Positions 34,635 through 45,400 of a stretch of DNA of 64,000 nucleotides are shown one piece after another. Position 1 is the stretch's first letter, and each line of letters starts with the position of its first letter. The position numbers and the translations under genes were made by a program. The notes below the pieces were generated by a model. That model saw nothing but the letters and a program-made list of their open reading frames with translations. It was not told where the DNA came from and did not search any database. The stretch comes from Hyposmocoma kahamanoa (lineage: Eukaryota; Arthropoda; Insecta; Lepidoptera; Cosmopterigidae). Where the stretch lies: contig NW_020653856.1 in NCBI RefSeq assembly GCF_003589595.1, forward strand, positions 822,600 through 886,599, given 5' to 3'.

Positions 34635-34720
34635 ATACACATTTTACTGTTAGAGAAGGTGTTCCACAGGGCGAAGTTTTCGGGCCGTTGCCAGATTCAT
34701 TGCATGGCTTAAGGTAGGTT
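34635..34720 (+). pseudogene. Possible reverse transcriptase block B scrap
   Basis: One frame reads VREGVPQGEVFGPLPDSL. It resembles the GVPQGSVLGPLLYSL block of jockey-type elements with several changes, and the frame then stops. No other reverse transcriptase block is near, so this is tentative. Confidence 0.35.
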
Positions 34721-35202
34721 AGAGACAAACCAACAAAAAATAAAACCACGTTGACGTCTATACGTTAATAGTAAATTGTCGCGACTCAAGGAGGAGCTAC
34801 AGAGAAAGATAGATAATAAACCCACCGCAATGTCGACAAAGCATCTTCATATAGTAGAAAATATCTGGCTTGTATAACACTACACCACGGTACCCAATTT
34901 GGACAATTATTTCCACCATTCACATACTGAGGGACCGGGAATGATAGCAATTTTGTCTCCCTACGAAATAAAAACAATCTTCGTATGAGGGTCTACGTGG
35001 AGACTGCAGTTGAATGGAAATAATTTAGATTTATTCATTTTCATAAATGATGCGAAAGAAAATAATACCGTCAAAGAAAAAAGCGAAGGAAGTCCATTAA
35101 CAATTAGACGTTTTCTTATCGTATTTATTATACGAAACTACTACACGTATCAGGCTTTTACAGTTTTAGGTGTTGGATGTTAACGAAATCACTTTTTTGA
35201 AA

Positions 35203-35340
35203 CTTTGGGTAAGTTAAATTACACTTAAATCAACACATTGATTAAATCTTACCACTCATTCATTAAGCGGTTTCCCCGGAGATGAAAAGGTAAGAAATTC
35301 TATGGGTTGCTCTTTTGAAAATAAACATTTGTCATCACAT
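35203..35340 (-). repeat. Non-LTR 3' UTR, copy N6
   Basis: 'taaattacacttaaatc', 'ttaccactcattcattaagc' and 'gggttgctcttttgaaaata' are the family 3' UTR on the minus strand. No coding part is left. Confidence 0.6.
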
Positions 35341-35385
35341 GAAGAGTCTATACTGCCTCAAATGGCTTTGGTTGATTCCGCATAA

Positions 35386-36145
35386 CCGCTCACGCGATAC
35401 ATGCAGCCGTAGACGCATACCACACCTAGAGGTGCCGGTGATGATTTTATACCGATTTATCGGATATCGAAGTTACAATAGGTAAAAGAACTAATACTAA
35501 TTGCTATTTCGGTAACTACTCTAGCAAACCATAAAGTTTTTAATGCCTGGATCTGTCATTTAAAAAAATAAACAACTTCAAAAATACGTCACGACAATCG
35601 TGTGTGTTATTGTTTGTGCTGGTGATTTCGGTGTTTGTTTATTGAAAACATACCGTAAGTAACGTTTTTTAAGTTTACCTTGAATATAAATGTTTATAAA
35701 CTATACTTTAAGGAGTAATTTCATGGTAAACGTTAGAACCACTCAAACGGAATATTAGTATATTTACCCAAGTACACCAAAAATTTCATTAGTGCTTTTT
35801 AAATGCAGGATTTGCCGTGTATTACTGCATTTTATTTGAGATGTTTTTGTTGTAGTACGGAGGGTATTTATTTAGCAATGCAGGCGTTAAGAGGCATATT
35901 GTAGGCAGGCAGGGTAGAGGTGGCTAGTGCAGTGAGGGTTCCATCGCTGCACTAGGTTCCTTCGCGTTTGGACTTTCCACTTAACATCAGGTGGAGTGGA
36001 GTCATTTGCCTGTCACGTATAAGAAAAAAAAAAAAAGAATAATAATTTTTATTTATAAAAACTTGTATTTAAACTGAATCCTTTTCTAATTTGCGAAACC
36101 AAATAGCCGCCATTTTGCGGTAGGATAAGCGCATCGCGTGAGCGG
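35386..36145. mobile_element. M607 TIR element, copy 2 (760 bp with nested insert)
   Basis: TIRs ccgctcacgcgat and atcgcgtgagcgg are flanked by ATAA at 35382-35385 and 36146-36149. The orientation is opposite to copies 1 and 4. The extra length is the poly(A)-tailed insertion at 35884-36035. Confidence 0.9.
35884..36035 (+). mobile_element. Short poly(A)-tailed retroelement nested in M607
   Basis: About 150 bp absent from the other three M607 copies. It ends 'cacttaacatcaggtgga' then a short spacer and a run of 13 A. That 3' motif is common on truncated lepidopteran retroelements. The insertion lies between 'gcag' and 'aataataattt' of M607. Confidence 0.75.
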
Positions 36146-36559
36146 ATAACAGTGAAAGTGTTGAATCTTTTACTTTGGAAAAAATCTACAGTAAAATGGA
36201 GGATGTACACGGATTAGTATATGGTGTGAAAAGACGATTCCTAAAAATTTTCATGATAGAAAAAAAACACAAACTTTTACACCAATGTTTTTTTTTATAT
36301 CAACTGATCTAAATAGAACTCGTATACTATACGATATACAATTTTCAATGGCTCGACATAAGCAAAACGAACCGTATTAGTCTAGGAAAAAATTTAATTG
36401 AAGGTGGTATCGATCCTTAACAATATTCAATTCAAATATTTATAGACGTGACATATATAACGTGACACCTCTTTTTCATTCTTATAGAAAAAACCTATCC
36501 CAGGTTTTTTCTGACAGGCTTAATACGATTCGGTGTGATAAGTGGACTCCTAAAACACT

Positions 36560-37450
36560 TCATCTTTGTCATTGAATATAATTCAAATGTTATCTATCAA
36601 GATTCCATTTAATGAAACTTCTGAATCACCTCTTTAAGTTTCCATTTTTAGATCTTTCAGAATACTATTAAGCATTCCCCATTACCAAACCCTCTCCACT
36701 AAACCATTTTTCACTGTTAACATATTCACCCCTTTCTTGTTCTAAATGAGCTTTATTGCTTTACAATAAGATTTTGAGATAAACACCAACATAAGGATAT
36801 TGCTGCACGATTTCAGAAGGTAAAATGTTTAAAGATACGTCAAAATACTAAACTTGTCACCGAAGACCAACTCAATACGAAACCAGTAATTACCATAGTC
36901 TGCATTACTAGCATATCAGTTACGATAGGAGTTAACGCTGTTAAAAAATTAAAATTGCAATAAATAAGTACAACACAGTACAATACAATAAATACACTCT
37001 TACTGCTAATTGATCCTGACATACATAAAAGATGTATTTATTTCGCTCCTCGCATGTATGCTCTCATCCATATTCGTCGGTTAAAGAACTCTTAGCCTGG
37101 CCATAAGACAAATACTTCTTATTGCACACAAGAACAAATACAAAAACAAACAAATGATAAGAGGCAGGGCACAATAACCTGCCTTATTGCTAAATCGCAA
37201 TCTCTTCCAAGAAACCTCGGAATGCATAGGATAAACTGTTGAAAATTGAGCAAAGAGTGCAAAAAGTGTGGAAATGGTAAATATTGGAAATGAAACTATT
37301 TTTTTATTTAAAATCGCAAAAGCATATAATTTTTTTTTTTTTTCAATTAACCAACGTTATGAGCTCTTTAAATGGTTATGTTAGAAAGACAGAATTATAG
37401 AATCTGAAAGTTTAATTACCAATATATTAAAACGCTTAAACAAATATTAC
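36560..37450. other. No gene recognised
   Basis: AT-rich sequence with no repeat that I could match elsewhere in the window. Only a 60-residue minus ORF at 36840-37022 without a domain. Confidence 0.4.
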
Positions 37451-37458
37451 ATAAATAT

Positions 37459-38155
37459 TAGGGGTTAAAGTATGAAATTGCCGTTTTATTGCAATAGGTT
37501 CTTTGAATTTTCATAGAATCTTCATGGTTTGAGGTTTTCGAATGAAACTTTTTTCAAATAGTTTCTGTGATTTTTTTTTTTAAATTTGAAACATTTGAAT
37601 ATCGACTTTCAATTGTTTTTGTTATTCAANNNNNNNNNNNNNNNNNNNNNNNNNNNNNNNNNNNNNNNNNNNNNNNNNNNNNNNNNNNNNNNNNNNNNNN
37701 NNNNNNNNNNNNNNNNNNNNNNNNNNNNNNNNNNNNNNNNNNNNNNNNNNNNNNNNNNNNNNNNNNNNNNNNNNNNNNNNNNNNNNNNNNNNNNNNNNNN
37801 NNNNNNNNNNNNNNNNNNNNNNNNNNNNNNNNNNNNNNNNNNNNNNNNNNNNNNNNNNNNNNNNNNNNNNNNNNNNNNNNNNNNNNNNNNNNNNNNNNNN
37901 NNNNNNNNNNNNNNNNNNNNNNNNNNNNNNNNNNNNNNNNNNNNNNNNNNNNNNNNNNNNNNNNNNNNNNNNNNNNNNNNNNNNNNNNNNNNNNNNNNNN
38001 NNNNNNNNNNNNNNNNNNNNNNNNNNNNNCATTAGATGGCAGCAATGTATAGATAATAATGGCAACTATTTTGATTGAATAAATTTGTTAAAAATTTAAA
38101 AAATAAACAATTTAGATTTTCAGTACAAATCGGCAATTTCATACTTTAACCCCTA
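37459..38155. mobile_element. TIR element with TA flanks, interior unresolved
   Basis: A perfect inverted pair of 23 bp plus TA begins TAGGGGTTAAAG at 37459-37483 and ends at 38131-38155. If TA is the target duplication, the element is about 693 bp and would fit a Tc1/mariner-type MITE. The inner sequence next to the left TIR continues 'ttttattgcaatagg'. A run of 400 N hides the middle. Confidence 0.72.
37630..38029. other. Assembly gap (400 N)
   Basis: Exactly 400 N, a scaffolding placeholder whose true length is unknown. All ORFs drawn across it are artefacts. Confidence 1.
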
Positions 38156-38247
38156 TTATAATGCATACAGCATATACATTGAATACTTACATGTAAATTA
38201 CAACCATTACAGAAAGAAAAGTAACAATAAGTATATGCTACAATAAC

Positions 38248-38690
38248 TTTTTATTGAATTGATATTCAATTATTTTTTGTGAAATTATTCCACTACTTTG
38301 TTATAATTATTAATACAAAGATCGAACACTCATAAAAAATTCCTTCGATCCGGCCGAATTCGAACCGACGTCTTCTAGCTTACCGTGCCAGACGCTATAC
38401 CAATTAAGCCACGGAACGAACCAGCGGACCTCACGAATTCTCCTATGTGCTTGCGTCGTATCTTTGTATTTGGTTTTTTCAACGACTTTTTAGTAGTAGC
38501 GCCATCTATGAGAAATCTATGAAAGTTTTATCACCCAGTTAGATATTTTTACAGTTACCAGATCTGGCGAGTGATGTCGCTATTCACTGTATTTTAAATT
38601 TTTATTGAATTGATATTCAATTATTTTTAGTGAAATTATTCCACTAGTTTGGTACAATTATTAATACAAAGATCGAACACTCAGAAAAAA
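38248..38690 (-). repeat. Tandem (dimeric) SINE-C
   Basis: On the minus strand a tRNA-like head (A-box tggcttaattgg near 38405, B-box ggttcgaattc near 38355) leads to a tail at 38248. The same tail block ('tttttattgaattgatattc' to 'gatcgaacactca') recurs at 38599-38688, a period of about 351 bp. So one complete unit follows a 5'-truncated unit in the same orientation. Confidence 0.75.
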
Positions 38691-39240
38691 TTCGATAAAA
38701 CGCTTCTAAGCTACGAAGCGTCTCGCCTCACCGATGGAAAACAACCTTTAGTGACTACGCTAACATACCTGCTCGTCCGTTTATTCTTGATATTTTTGAC
38801 CTGCCTATTTTAGGACATCCTCAATCTGGTTAAGACATATACACCAAAATCGACGTTTCCTTACATTTCCCTCTGCGTTCGCTTTCATAACTTTTATACC
38901 CATTTTATGCATTATGAATCTGTGTCGTTTTTCTACTAATAATCATACCATATAACCAAACCATTCAAGCACCAAGCACTCCCTCGCATATATTTTGCCA
39001 TCATCATCATCCTTATGATCAGCAGCCGGACTTAGCCTATTGCTCAGTATAAGCCTCACTTAGATTGTGCCATCCCCACCATCTTGCTCTAGTCTCAAGA
39101 CGTTTCTGTGAGCGGTTCTTGGCTAACATTCAGTCGTCGTGCTACTCCACCTGTCATCGCCATGCCTCGTATTGACGCCCAACTCCATTTTATCTCCATT
39201 CTCCAATTTGCTTTGCCCTAAACTTTTATTCGTCTTCAAA
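38690..39240 (-). pseudogene. Decayed non-LTR C-terminal region
   Basis: On the minus strand, scattered frames read VLEWFGYMVR and RKRRFWCICLNQIEDVLK, similar to the RWFGH...RPR..W.DQI..VL region of RTE/CR1-like proteins. A catcatcatcc tail complement lies at 39001-39012. Many stops; clearly dead. Confidence 0.45.
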
Positions 39241-39244
39241 TGTC

Positions 39245-39830
39245 GAAATTCGGAATTCTATAAGTTCAATGCCGAAAATGACACGCACCGTAACTGTATC
39301 GTTCGTGTAATGCAATAATCATTTAAATCCACAACACCATACAATGCTGATATCAACATGCCAGATCTATTACATCGAAACCTCTGATTTCAAGGACAGC
39401 TTGAAAAATATTACCTTTGATTTCTTCGAGAGCCATCACACCCAATCGCTACGCCAAAAAGCGATAAAAATTCCCCACAGCTACCGAATCAAACGGGTAT
39501 CAAAGCCCATTGTTGGCACGGGTAATTTCCACCCCATACGGAGCCATTTACATTTATATGAAGAAATCACTCTCCGACCACTGACTGCGATTTGAAAAAC
39601 AATCGCTCGGAAAAACGATATTGGAACCAGAGACGGAAGGTGTCGATAGATTCAAACAGTACATGTGTAATCCTTTTGAAAAATATCATATAATTACAAT
39701 ATTCACATTTATTTGTACTTATCACCAACAATGGTCACCCAGAGGGCTATGGAATGGGCTTTCACAGAAATAAGTTCCGGAGTACAGAGATCCTAAGAAG
39801 AATGTATCTGTTCTATTAGCCAAAGTGATA
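39245..39830. other. No gene recognised
   Basis: It contains an 83-residue plus ORF (39344-39595) with ordinary composition and no known domain. It may be a relic of an element coding region, but no motif supports this. Confidence 0.3.
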
Positions 39831-40165
39831 GTCAGCAAAAATTCTTTACACAAGACCATAAATGGGGTAAAAGGATGCTTGAGACCCAGAAGAGGGTGTA
39901 TTAGCGTACGAAGGCGATGTCGTCAAAGTAGCGGGGAACGATTGGTTGCGGAAGGCACATATAGTTAGAAACAGCGTGTATTCGAAGATTGGTCAGTATT
40001 GGGTGGACTCATAATTCATATTGCATAGTCACATGATATCAAAGACAGCGGTTGAAAAAGAGAAAAGAGAGGGATTAGCTACAAATATTAGACCACACCA
40101 TCATCATCATTAATACATTACACTTCCCGCTGCCGGGTGTCCTCTTTTTTGAGGACACCCGTACT
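39830..40165 (+). repeat. Decayed retroelement 3' end with (CAT)n tail and hairpin
   Basis: A trinucleotide run 'catcatcatcat' at 40099-40110 is followed by an 11-bp perfect hairpin, cgggtgtcctc with T6 loop (40134-40161). The coding part before it is scrambled; SINE-A copy 9 follows. Confidence 0.4.
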
Positions 40166-40249
40166 TTTTCTGAGGGTTTTCTACTGCATTTGACATGCAG
40201 GTTTTGAATTGAAGATGCAGGTTAGAAAGTCTACCTATAACTACTAGTC

Positions 40250-40410
40250 ATAAATCGCAAAGATCTGAAGAGTGTTGCCACTGCACCCGTCACCCTGAGA
40301 TATAAAGTTGTTAAGTCAAATGTGCCTGTGATTTCCACAGCACTCTTACCCTTCAAAACTGGCAACACAGTTATAGCGTTACTGCTTGGCGGCAGAAATA
40401 GGTACGGCAT
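40250..40410 (+). repeat. SINE-A, copy 9
   Basis: 'taaatcgcaaagatctgaag', 'caccctgagatataaagttg' and 'ttactgcttggcggcagaaa' are clear. The 5' third is missing. The ORFs at 40231, 40322 and 40379 all run through it. Confidence 0.75.
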
Positions 40411-40810
40411 TTCCAATACTGGACAAGGGTCTCGGGTTCAGGGCACTGCGGGTTGCGTAATTTACGTGCACAAACTTAACAGCGTTAGCAATAAATTGAA
40501 AAGGACTCATGTTTATGCTCTTCAAATGTTCGCGTGTTACCAACACCATTACTGTATGAATAATTATACGAAACAATGTAATTTTGATTCCCGAAAAGAA
40601 AACCGAAGCGGTTAACCGTCTACATTTAGTTTAATATATTCAAATTGCCACCATTTCGTTCGGCTGGATTATAATTTGGAGGCTTTATAAACACATTTAT
40701 ACCGATACCCGCTGTTATATGAAGCTTGGAGTTTGTTGTGGCCTAGTAAAACGGTTTTATAATGCAATCATAATAATATAGCAGACAACCACACTAATTG
40801 CCTGGTAACT

Positions 40811-41680
40811 GCTAGCAGTAGAGCTCCTGAAAGAGTTTATCCAGGAAAGTACTGCCACATTACCTATTTCTGCCGCCAAGTGATAATATAAGTATTACTG
40901 TGTACCAGTGACACATGTGACCCTATGTCTCAGGGCGACGGGCTCTGTGCCAGCGTCACACAGCCCTTTTGCAAGTTAAAGTTCTGAATGGCACTGCAAC
41001 TGTTATGGACAGGCGTGTTGCTAACCACGAGGCGCACGACATATCCGCTCACGCGATATATGCAGCCGAAGACGCATACCACACCTAGAGGTGCCGGTGA
41101 TGATTTTATACCGATTTATCGGATATCGAAGTTATAACAGGTAAAAGAACTAATAATAATTGCTATTTCGGTAACTACTCTAGCAAACCATAAAGTTTTT
41201 AATGCCTGTGTCTGTCATTTAAAAAAAATAAACAACTTCAAAAATACGTCACGACAATCGTGTGTGTTATTGTTTGGGCTGGTGATTTCGCTGTTTATTT
41301 ATTGAAAACATACCGTAAGTGGCGTTTTTTAAGTTTACCCTGAATATAAATGTTTATAAACTATACTTTAAGGAGTAATTTCATGGTAAACGTTACAACC
41401 ACTCAAACGGAATATTATCATATTTATCCAAGTACACCAAAAATTTCATTAGTACTTTTAAAGTGCAGGATTTGCGGTGTATTACTGCATTTTATTTGAG
41501 ATGTTTTTGTTGGTAGTACGGAGGGTATTTATTTAACAATGCAGAATAATAATTTTTATTTATAAAAACTTGTATTTAAACTGAATACTTTTCTAGTTTG
41601 CGAAACCAAATAACCGCCATTTTGCGGTAGGAGGAGCGCATTGCGTGAGCGGATATTCGTCCCGCCACGTGGTAAAAAAG
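40811..41680 (-). repeat. SINE-A, copy 10 (minus), split by M607
   Basis: The minus-strand copy runs from 'gagctcctgaaagagtttat' at 40821 to 'ggcgcacgac' at 41040. It resumes after M607 with 'tcgtcccgccacgtggta' at 41657. Removing the element and one ATAT makes the family sequence continuous. Confidence 0.85.
41045..41652. mobile_element. M607 TIR element, copy 3 (608 bp)
   Basis: TIRs ccgctcacgcgat and a slightly mutated right end ttgcgtgagcgg; flanks ATAT at 41041-41044 and 41653-41656. It is inserted in SINE-A, so it is younger than that SINE copy. Confidence 0.9.
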
Positions 41681-42540
41681 AATTGGAATCATGAACCTCT
41701 CATTTGCGAAGCAACCTTTATCTAACTGGGATACCAAGCGCTTTTGGTAGTATTATCACTTTGAATTATTTTTTTATGATATTTTTTTGACATGGTGATA
41801 TCAAATCCAAGAACAGTCGCGGAAGGCCATGGACTCAGTATGATATTAATGGCCATAATACGAGAAGTCATAATTCTGAAACTAAATTTAACAATTTTCA
41901 TACATAAACAGAAAACAGGGAAGAACCATTTTCATTAATAATAGCGTCCCATACAGTGTAATTTTTGCAAGCAAAAAACCTCATCAGCCCACTGTGGAAC
42001 AAAGCGTTTGAGGTCACTCTTGCATTGTTACAGACCCCTACTTTTGTCATTTGGTACTACACATTGTCTGCTTCACAAATTTACTCTTACCGCTGCCGCA
42101 ACCCCAGGTTATGCTGACATTTATCCTTCCTTGCAGCATCGGTAACTTTGCAAATGAAAGTTGGACCAATTTAAGATTTTCTGCTATTCTACGAATAAAA
42201 TGTTTGAATTTTCCAAATTCGGACAGCAATCGTAAGATGGCAATGATGAAAAGCAACGGCAGAACCATTTGATGCGTGATTCCCATTTGTAAAGGATTGC
42301 GGTATTAATTTTTTGTTGACCACTTTTGTTTGGAAGAAAAATAAAATGTTTTTATAGGAAGAATAATATATTATATGTTTCGGAAAATAGAAATAAGAAC
42401 GGCATTGTTGTGATCTTTTTAGCGCTATGCTCGGGGCTTTGTTATGAGCAGAGATTAAAATAGACAACGTAAATTTTCGTAAAATAGTTACCTATTATAG
42501 CTTTTCATGCTCCATTCTATGATGAAACGGAATAAGCAGA
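41680..42540. other. No gene recognised
   Basis: It holds 73- to 92-residue ORFs on both strands at 42047-42467. A pyrimidine-rich 'ttatccttccttgcag' at 42121-42136 would make a good 3' splice site on the plus strand. No protein family was recognised. Confidence 0.3.
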
Positions 42541-42544
42541 TTTA

Positions 42545-42920
42545 TGTGTGTGACACGTAAACGACAGAATGAAGAACACTGTGATCCGTGAACGATGTGG
42601 GACGAAAGAGGATATGTATAGTGAGAAAAGTAGAAAAGGGTACGTTTGAAAAGGGAGCGTATGAATTAATGTAGATTAATGAAAGAAATATATAGAGCTA
42701 ACGTGTGACATAAATGGAAAAGAACAGCCACGAAGAACATTCTCAGATCAAATTGAGTGTGTTCTTAAAAGAGCTCTACGTATCCCAGCTCTTTTAAGAA
42801 CACACTCAATTTGATCTGACAAGAATAAGAGGGCCTGTATGAAAATATTGATAAATGTGAGTGAAGCAAGAGATGTTAGTCAGGATTGTGTCTTATTGTC
42901 CATCGCACACTTTGCCCATC
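42545..42920 (+). pseudogene. Retrotransposon C-terminal fragment with inverted duplication
   Basis: Scattered frames read NTVIRERCGTKEDM, EQPRRTFSDQIECVLKRA and NKRACMKILINVSEARDV. These match the end of lepidopteran retroelement proteins (GRPR.S..DQI..VLK....TRNRRACMKRLM.V.EAR..C). Between the second and third segment lies the 73-bp hairpin at 42745-42817, so the coding frame was broken by a local inverted duplication. Confidence 0.7.
42745..42817. repeat. Perfect 31-bp snap-back hairpin, 11-nt loop
   Basis: The arm 42745-42775 (starting agatcaaattgag, ending aaaagagct) is repeated exactly in inverse at 42787-42817. The left arm is the original coding sequence (DQIECVLKR); the right arm is an extra inverted copy. 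Confidence 0.95.
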
Positions 42921-42931
42921 CATATAAGGTT

Positions 42932-42988
42932 AATGGTCAAAACTCAAATTTCAAAATCCCATATTTTGAAATTTGAGTTTTGACCATT
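42932..42988. repeat. Perfect 26-bp snap-back hairpin, 5-nt loop
   Basis: The arm 42932-42957 (starting aatggtcaaaactc) and its exact reverse complement 42963-42988 flank cccat. It is only 114 bp from the previous hairpin. Confidence 0.95.
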
Positions 42989-43516
42989 CTTCACAACTGA
43001 CAGTAGTTAGCGACTCAATATTTTTACGCGTGATTTGATACTTTATTACGACTACGCTAATATATATATTTTTTTAAATAATAACAATTTGAAAATTGAG
43101 TTTTGGGCATTACCTTGTATGGACGGGTATCGATAGTATCTATTTACCAGAATGGGATCTAATCTACATCCAAAAATCTTCAACAACGAAAGGTACAAAT
43201 TAAAAAACCTTGATTCCTGGGATTACCTCTGAGTTTATTTTCTTTATTCACAACACAAATACTTCGTGGAGAATGCGTTGTGAATCAGTTGAGCACTTTA
43301 CAACTTTTAAACAACCTTTATGCAGCTGTACAGGTATCATCATATTCAGAACATCAGGTTGTAATGTACTCCTATTTTCGTAAAGGGAGTTTCTCACGTC
43401 CTGTGGTTTTATAAGCCATATCAGCTCTGTGGGAAGAGTGCCGCCATAATAAACTTACTTAAGTCTACATTGAAATAAGAATGTTTTTGAAAAGGTTATG
43501 GTAGGCCCCCTGTATA

Positions 43517-43670
43517 GTTGATAAGTCCCGCGTGCCTTAGTTTCACCAGCACGCCTGCCCTTCAAAACGAAAACGCAGTATTGCTCAAATTACTGCTTGG
43601 CGGCAGAATTAGGTAAAGTGGCAGTACTTCCCTTGACGAACTTCTTCACAAGGAGCTCTACTGCTACTAA
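43517..43670 (+). repeat. SINE-A, copy 11, 5'-truncated
   Basis: 'gttgataagtcccgcgtgcc', 'ttactgcttggcggcagaat' and 'cacaaggagctctactgcta' give the 3' half of the family. Confidence 0.75.
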
Positions 43671-43689
43671 AACTTTCACTGTGTCCGTC

Positions 43690-44020
43690 GCCCATCTATC
43701 GCGAGTGATCAGGAGAGTATAGTATTGCGCGCGGGAAAGCTTGCACGCGCAATGGTGCGCGATTACCTGTTTGAAGTTATTTAAGTTAACCATCTTTCGC
43801 GCGCGATTGTTCGTGTTCGCTTTTATTACAACGGAAGAGCGTCCGTGTAAAAGGCAACTGTTGAGTGCAATCGCGCAGTCTTTCCGTTGTCCTTGCAATA
43901 TCTTTACAAGCGCATTCCATCCCGCACGATTGTTATATCACGCGCGAAAGAGTGTCTGTGTAAAGCCGTCTATTGACAAGTACAGTCATTTTACCAGCAT
44001 TCTGACCTTTTATTATCTTA
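43690..44020. other. GC-rich unassigned stretch, cgcgc-rich
   Basis: Multiple gcgcgc and cgcgcga steps ('attgcgcgcgggaaagc', 'cgcgcgcgattgttcg', 'atcacgcgcgaaagagtg') contrast with the AT-rich surroundings. The ORFs on both strands show no domain. It may be a MITE with decayed ends. Confidence 0.35.
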
Positions 44021-44029
44021 CCTTTAGTG

Positions 44030-44990
44030 ACTGACTCAAGGTAGAATTAAACTTAGAAATAATATGCAAAAGGTTCCCTTTAAGCCTCTATAATTAAATT
44101 CACCTTTGAACGACAATTAACGTATTGGAAGTAACACAAAACACATTGTCCTTTGATTTATTATTAAGCTAATTGCACACCCTCGGCACCGCACCCGTAA
44201 ATAACGGCACGTGCACACTGCACTTCGGATATTACGGATATTAACTCAAGGGTTGCAACAGGATATTAGGTCCGTTAGGGATTGCAAACGTGCGGACTCC
44301 GGAATGAATGGCGAATTTAAATAAAGGACACGTTGTAGATCTTTAATTTATTTTGTCATTTGTTTTTGTTGGATGGAAATTAAATGTTAAAGACAAAGTT
44401 TATTTGATGTCCAACATGGTGGACAAAAAATAATAGCTCCTTTAAATACACTTTTACTCACTGGTGAAAAGAAACTTTAATACGAAAGGTTATACCATAA
44501 GGGTTAAAAATACAAATTTATGTACATTATATTGTTTTCCTATTTAAATTCAATAATTTAAACGACATTAATTATTAGAATGTATGTGTTTTCAGTTATC
44601 ATGTACAATATATAATTTAATTATCTAATACATTATATTAGGAAATACCGCAGATAATATAATACTGTGAAATACTGTTTATGGAAAAGTAAATACGACA
44701 CATATATTATTTATATTTAAAAAATATTTAAGAACAATTTTAAATAACAAGTAAGAAATCTGTAAATAGCACGCACCCATGGCCATTAAACTAAAAAACT
44801 TGACACTAAATAATTTACATCAAACATAAACTCGATTTTTATTCAAGAAGTACGTCATATAGATGACAACTTTACTCTTTATTTTCTTTCTCAACAACTA
44901 CTAGTTAGGGCGGTTTATTCGACACGCGTGCGTGTAACTGTCATGGCAAAATACGCTCTATTTCTTTAGTTTTTACGTTTTACTTTAAAC
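44030..44990. other. No gene recognised
   Basis: Very AT-rich, apparently unique DNA without coding signal. Confidence 0.45.
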
Positions 44991-45024
44991 GAGCGTTCCG
45001 GGCACGTGGGCTAGCCTGGCTTAT

Positions 45025-45210
45025 GCTCTGGCCACACAGAGACAGCCGCGGTAGCGTTCCGGGCACGGGAATTTTTGTAATGTACGAGTTTATATAAACC
45101 CTGACACACTGAAACGCGCGATTCGGTGTGGCAGGGTTCATATGACTTCGTACATTGCAAAAATTCCCGCGCCCGGAACGCTTTCGCGGCCGCCTCTGTG
45201 TGGCCTGAGC
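45025..45210. mobile_element. Foldback element (186 bp)
   Basis: Arms start gctctggccacacagag and end with the near-complement ctctgtgtggcctgagc. The arms are about 88 bp and include 'gcgttccgggcacgggaatt' and its inverse. The loop is ~12 bp. No coding capacity. A direct repeat of 'gcgttccgggcacg' also lies just left at 44994. Confidence 0.8.
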
Positions 45211-45214
45211 ATTG

Positions 45215-45400
45215 AATTCGGATTACGCGGCGGCCCGCGCGAGGATCGCGCGGCGACCCGTCGGTAGTTTTATTGAGAGGAATTTAAATGTTGTTGCATA
45301 ATAAATAGAATTCAGATTCGACATTAATGTACATGAAGGCATGGTAACTGGGCGATCGCGCGAAAACTTTCTTCTCGTGTAGCTGGGAGGTTAAAAAAAA
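45215..45400 (-). repeat. Dispersed repeat F, copy 2
   Basis: Inverse of 3337-3485. The adjoining foldback at 45025 may have been inserted at its edge. Confidence 0.7.

Larger units (their letters stand above)
35335..36440 (+). repeat. Dispersed repeat D, copy 1, split by M607
   Basis: The outer parts ('ggttgattccgcataa' before 35386; 'cagtgaaagtgttgaatc', 'ctttggaaaaaatct', 'acgattcctaaaaat' after 36145) match 48813-49420 and partly 52480-52735. The class is unknown. The copy at 48813 has no M607, giving an empty site. Confidence 0.8.

Noticed and set aside
37567..38065. Four ORFs of 139-161 residues on both strands
   Set aside because: They consist almost entirely of gap bases (N); no real sequence supports them.
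42047..42290. Hydrophobic minus ORF that might be a chemoreceptor exon, and the opposite plus ORF with a good-looking acceptor
   Set aside because: No conserved receptor motif, both strands are open, and no donor or partner exon was found.
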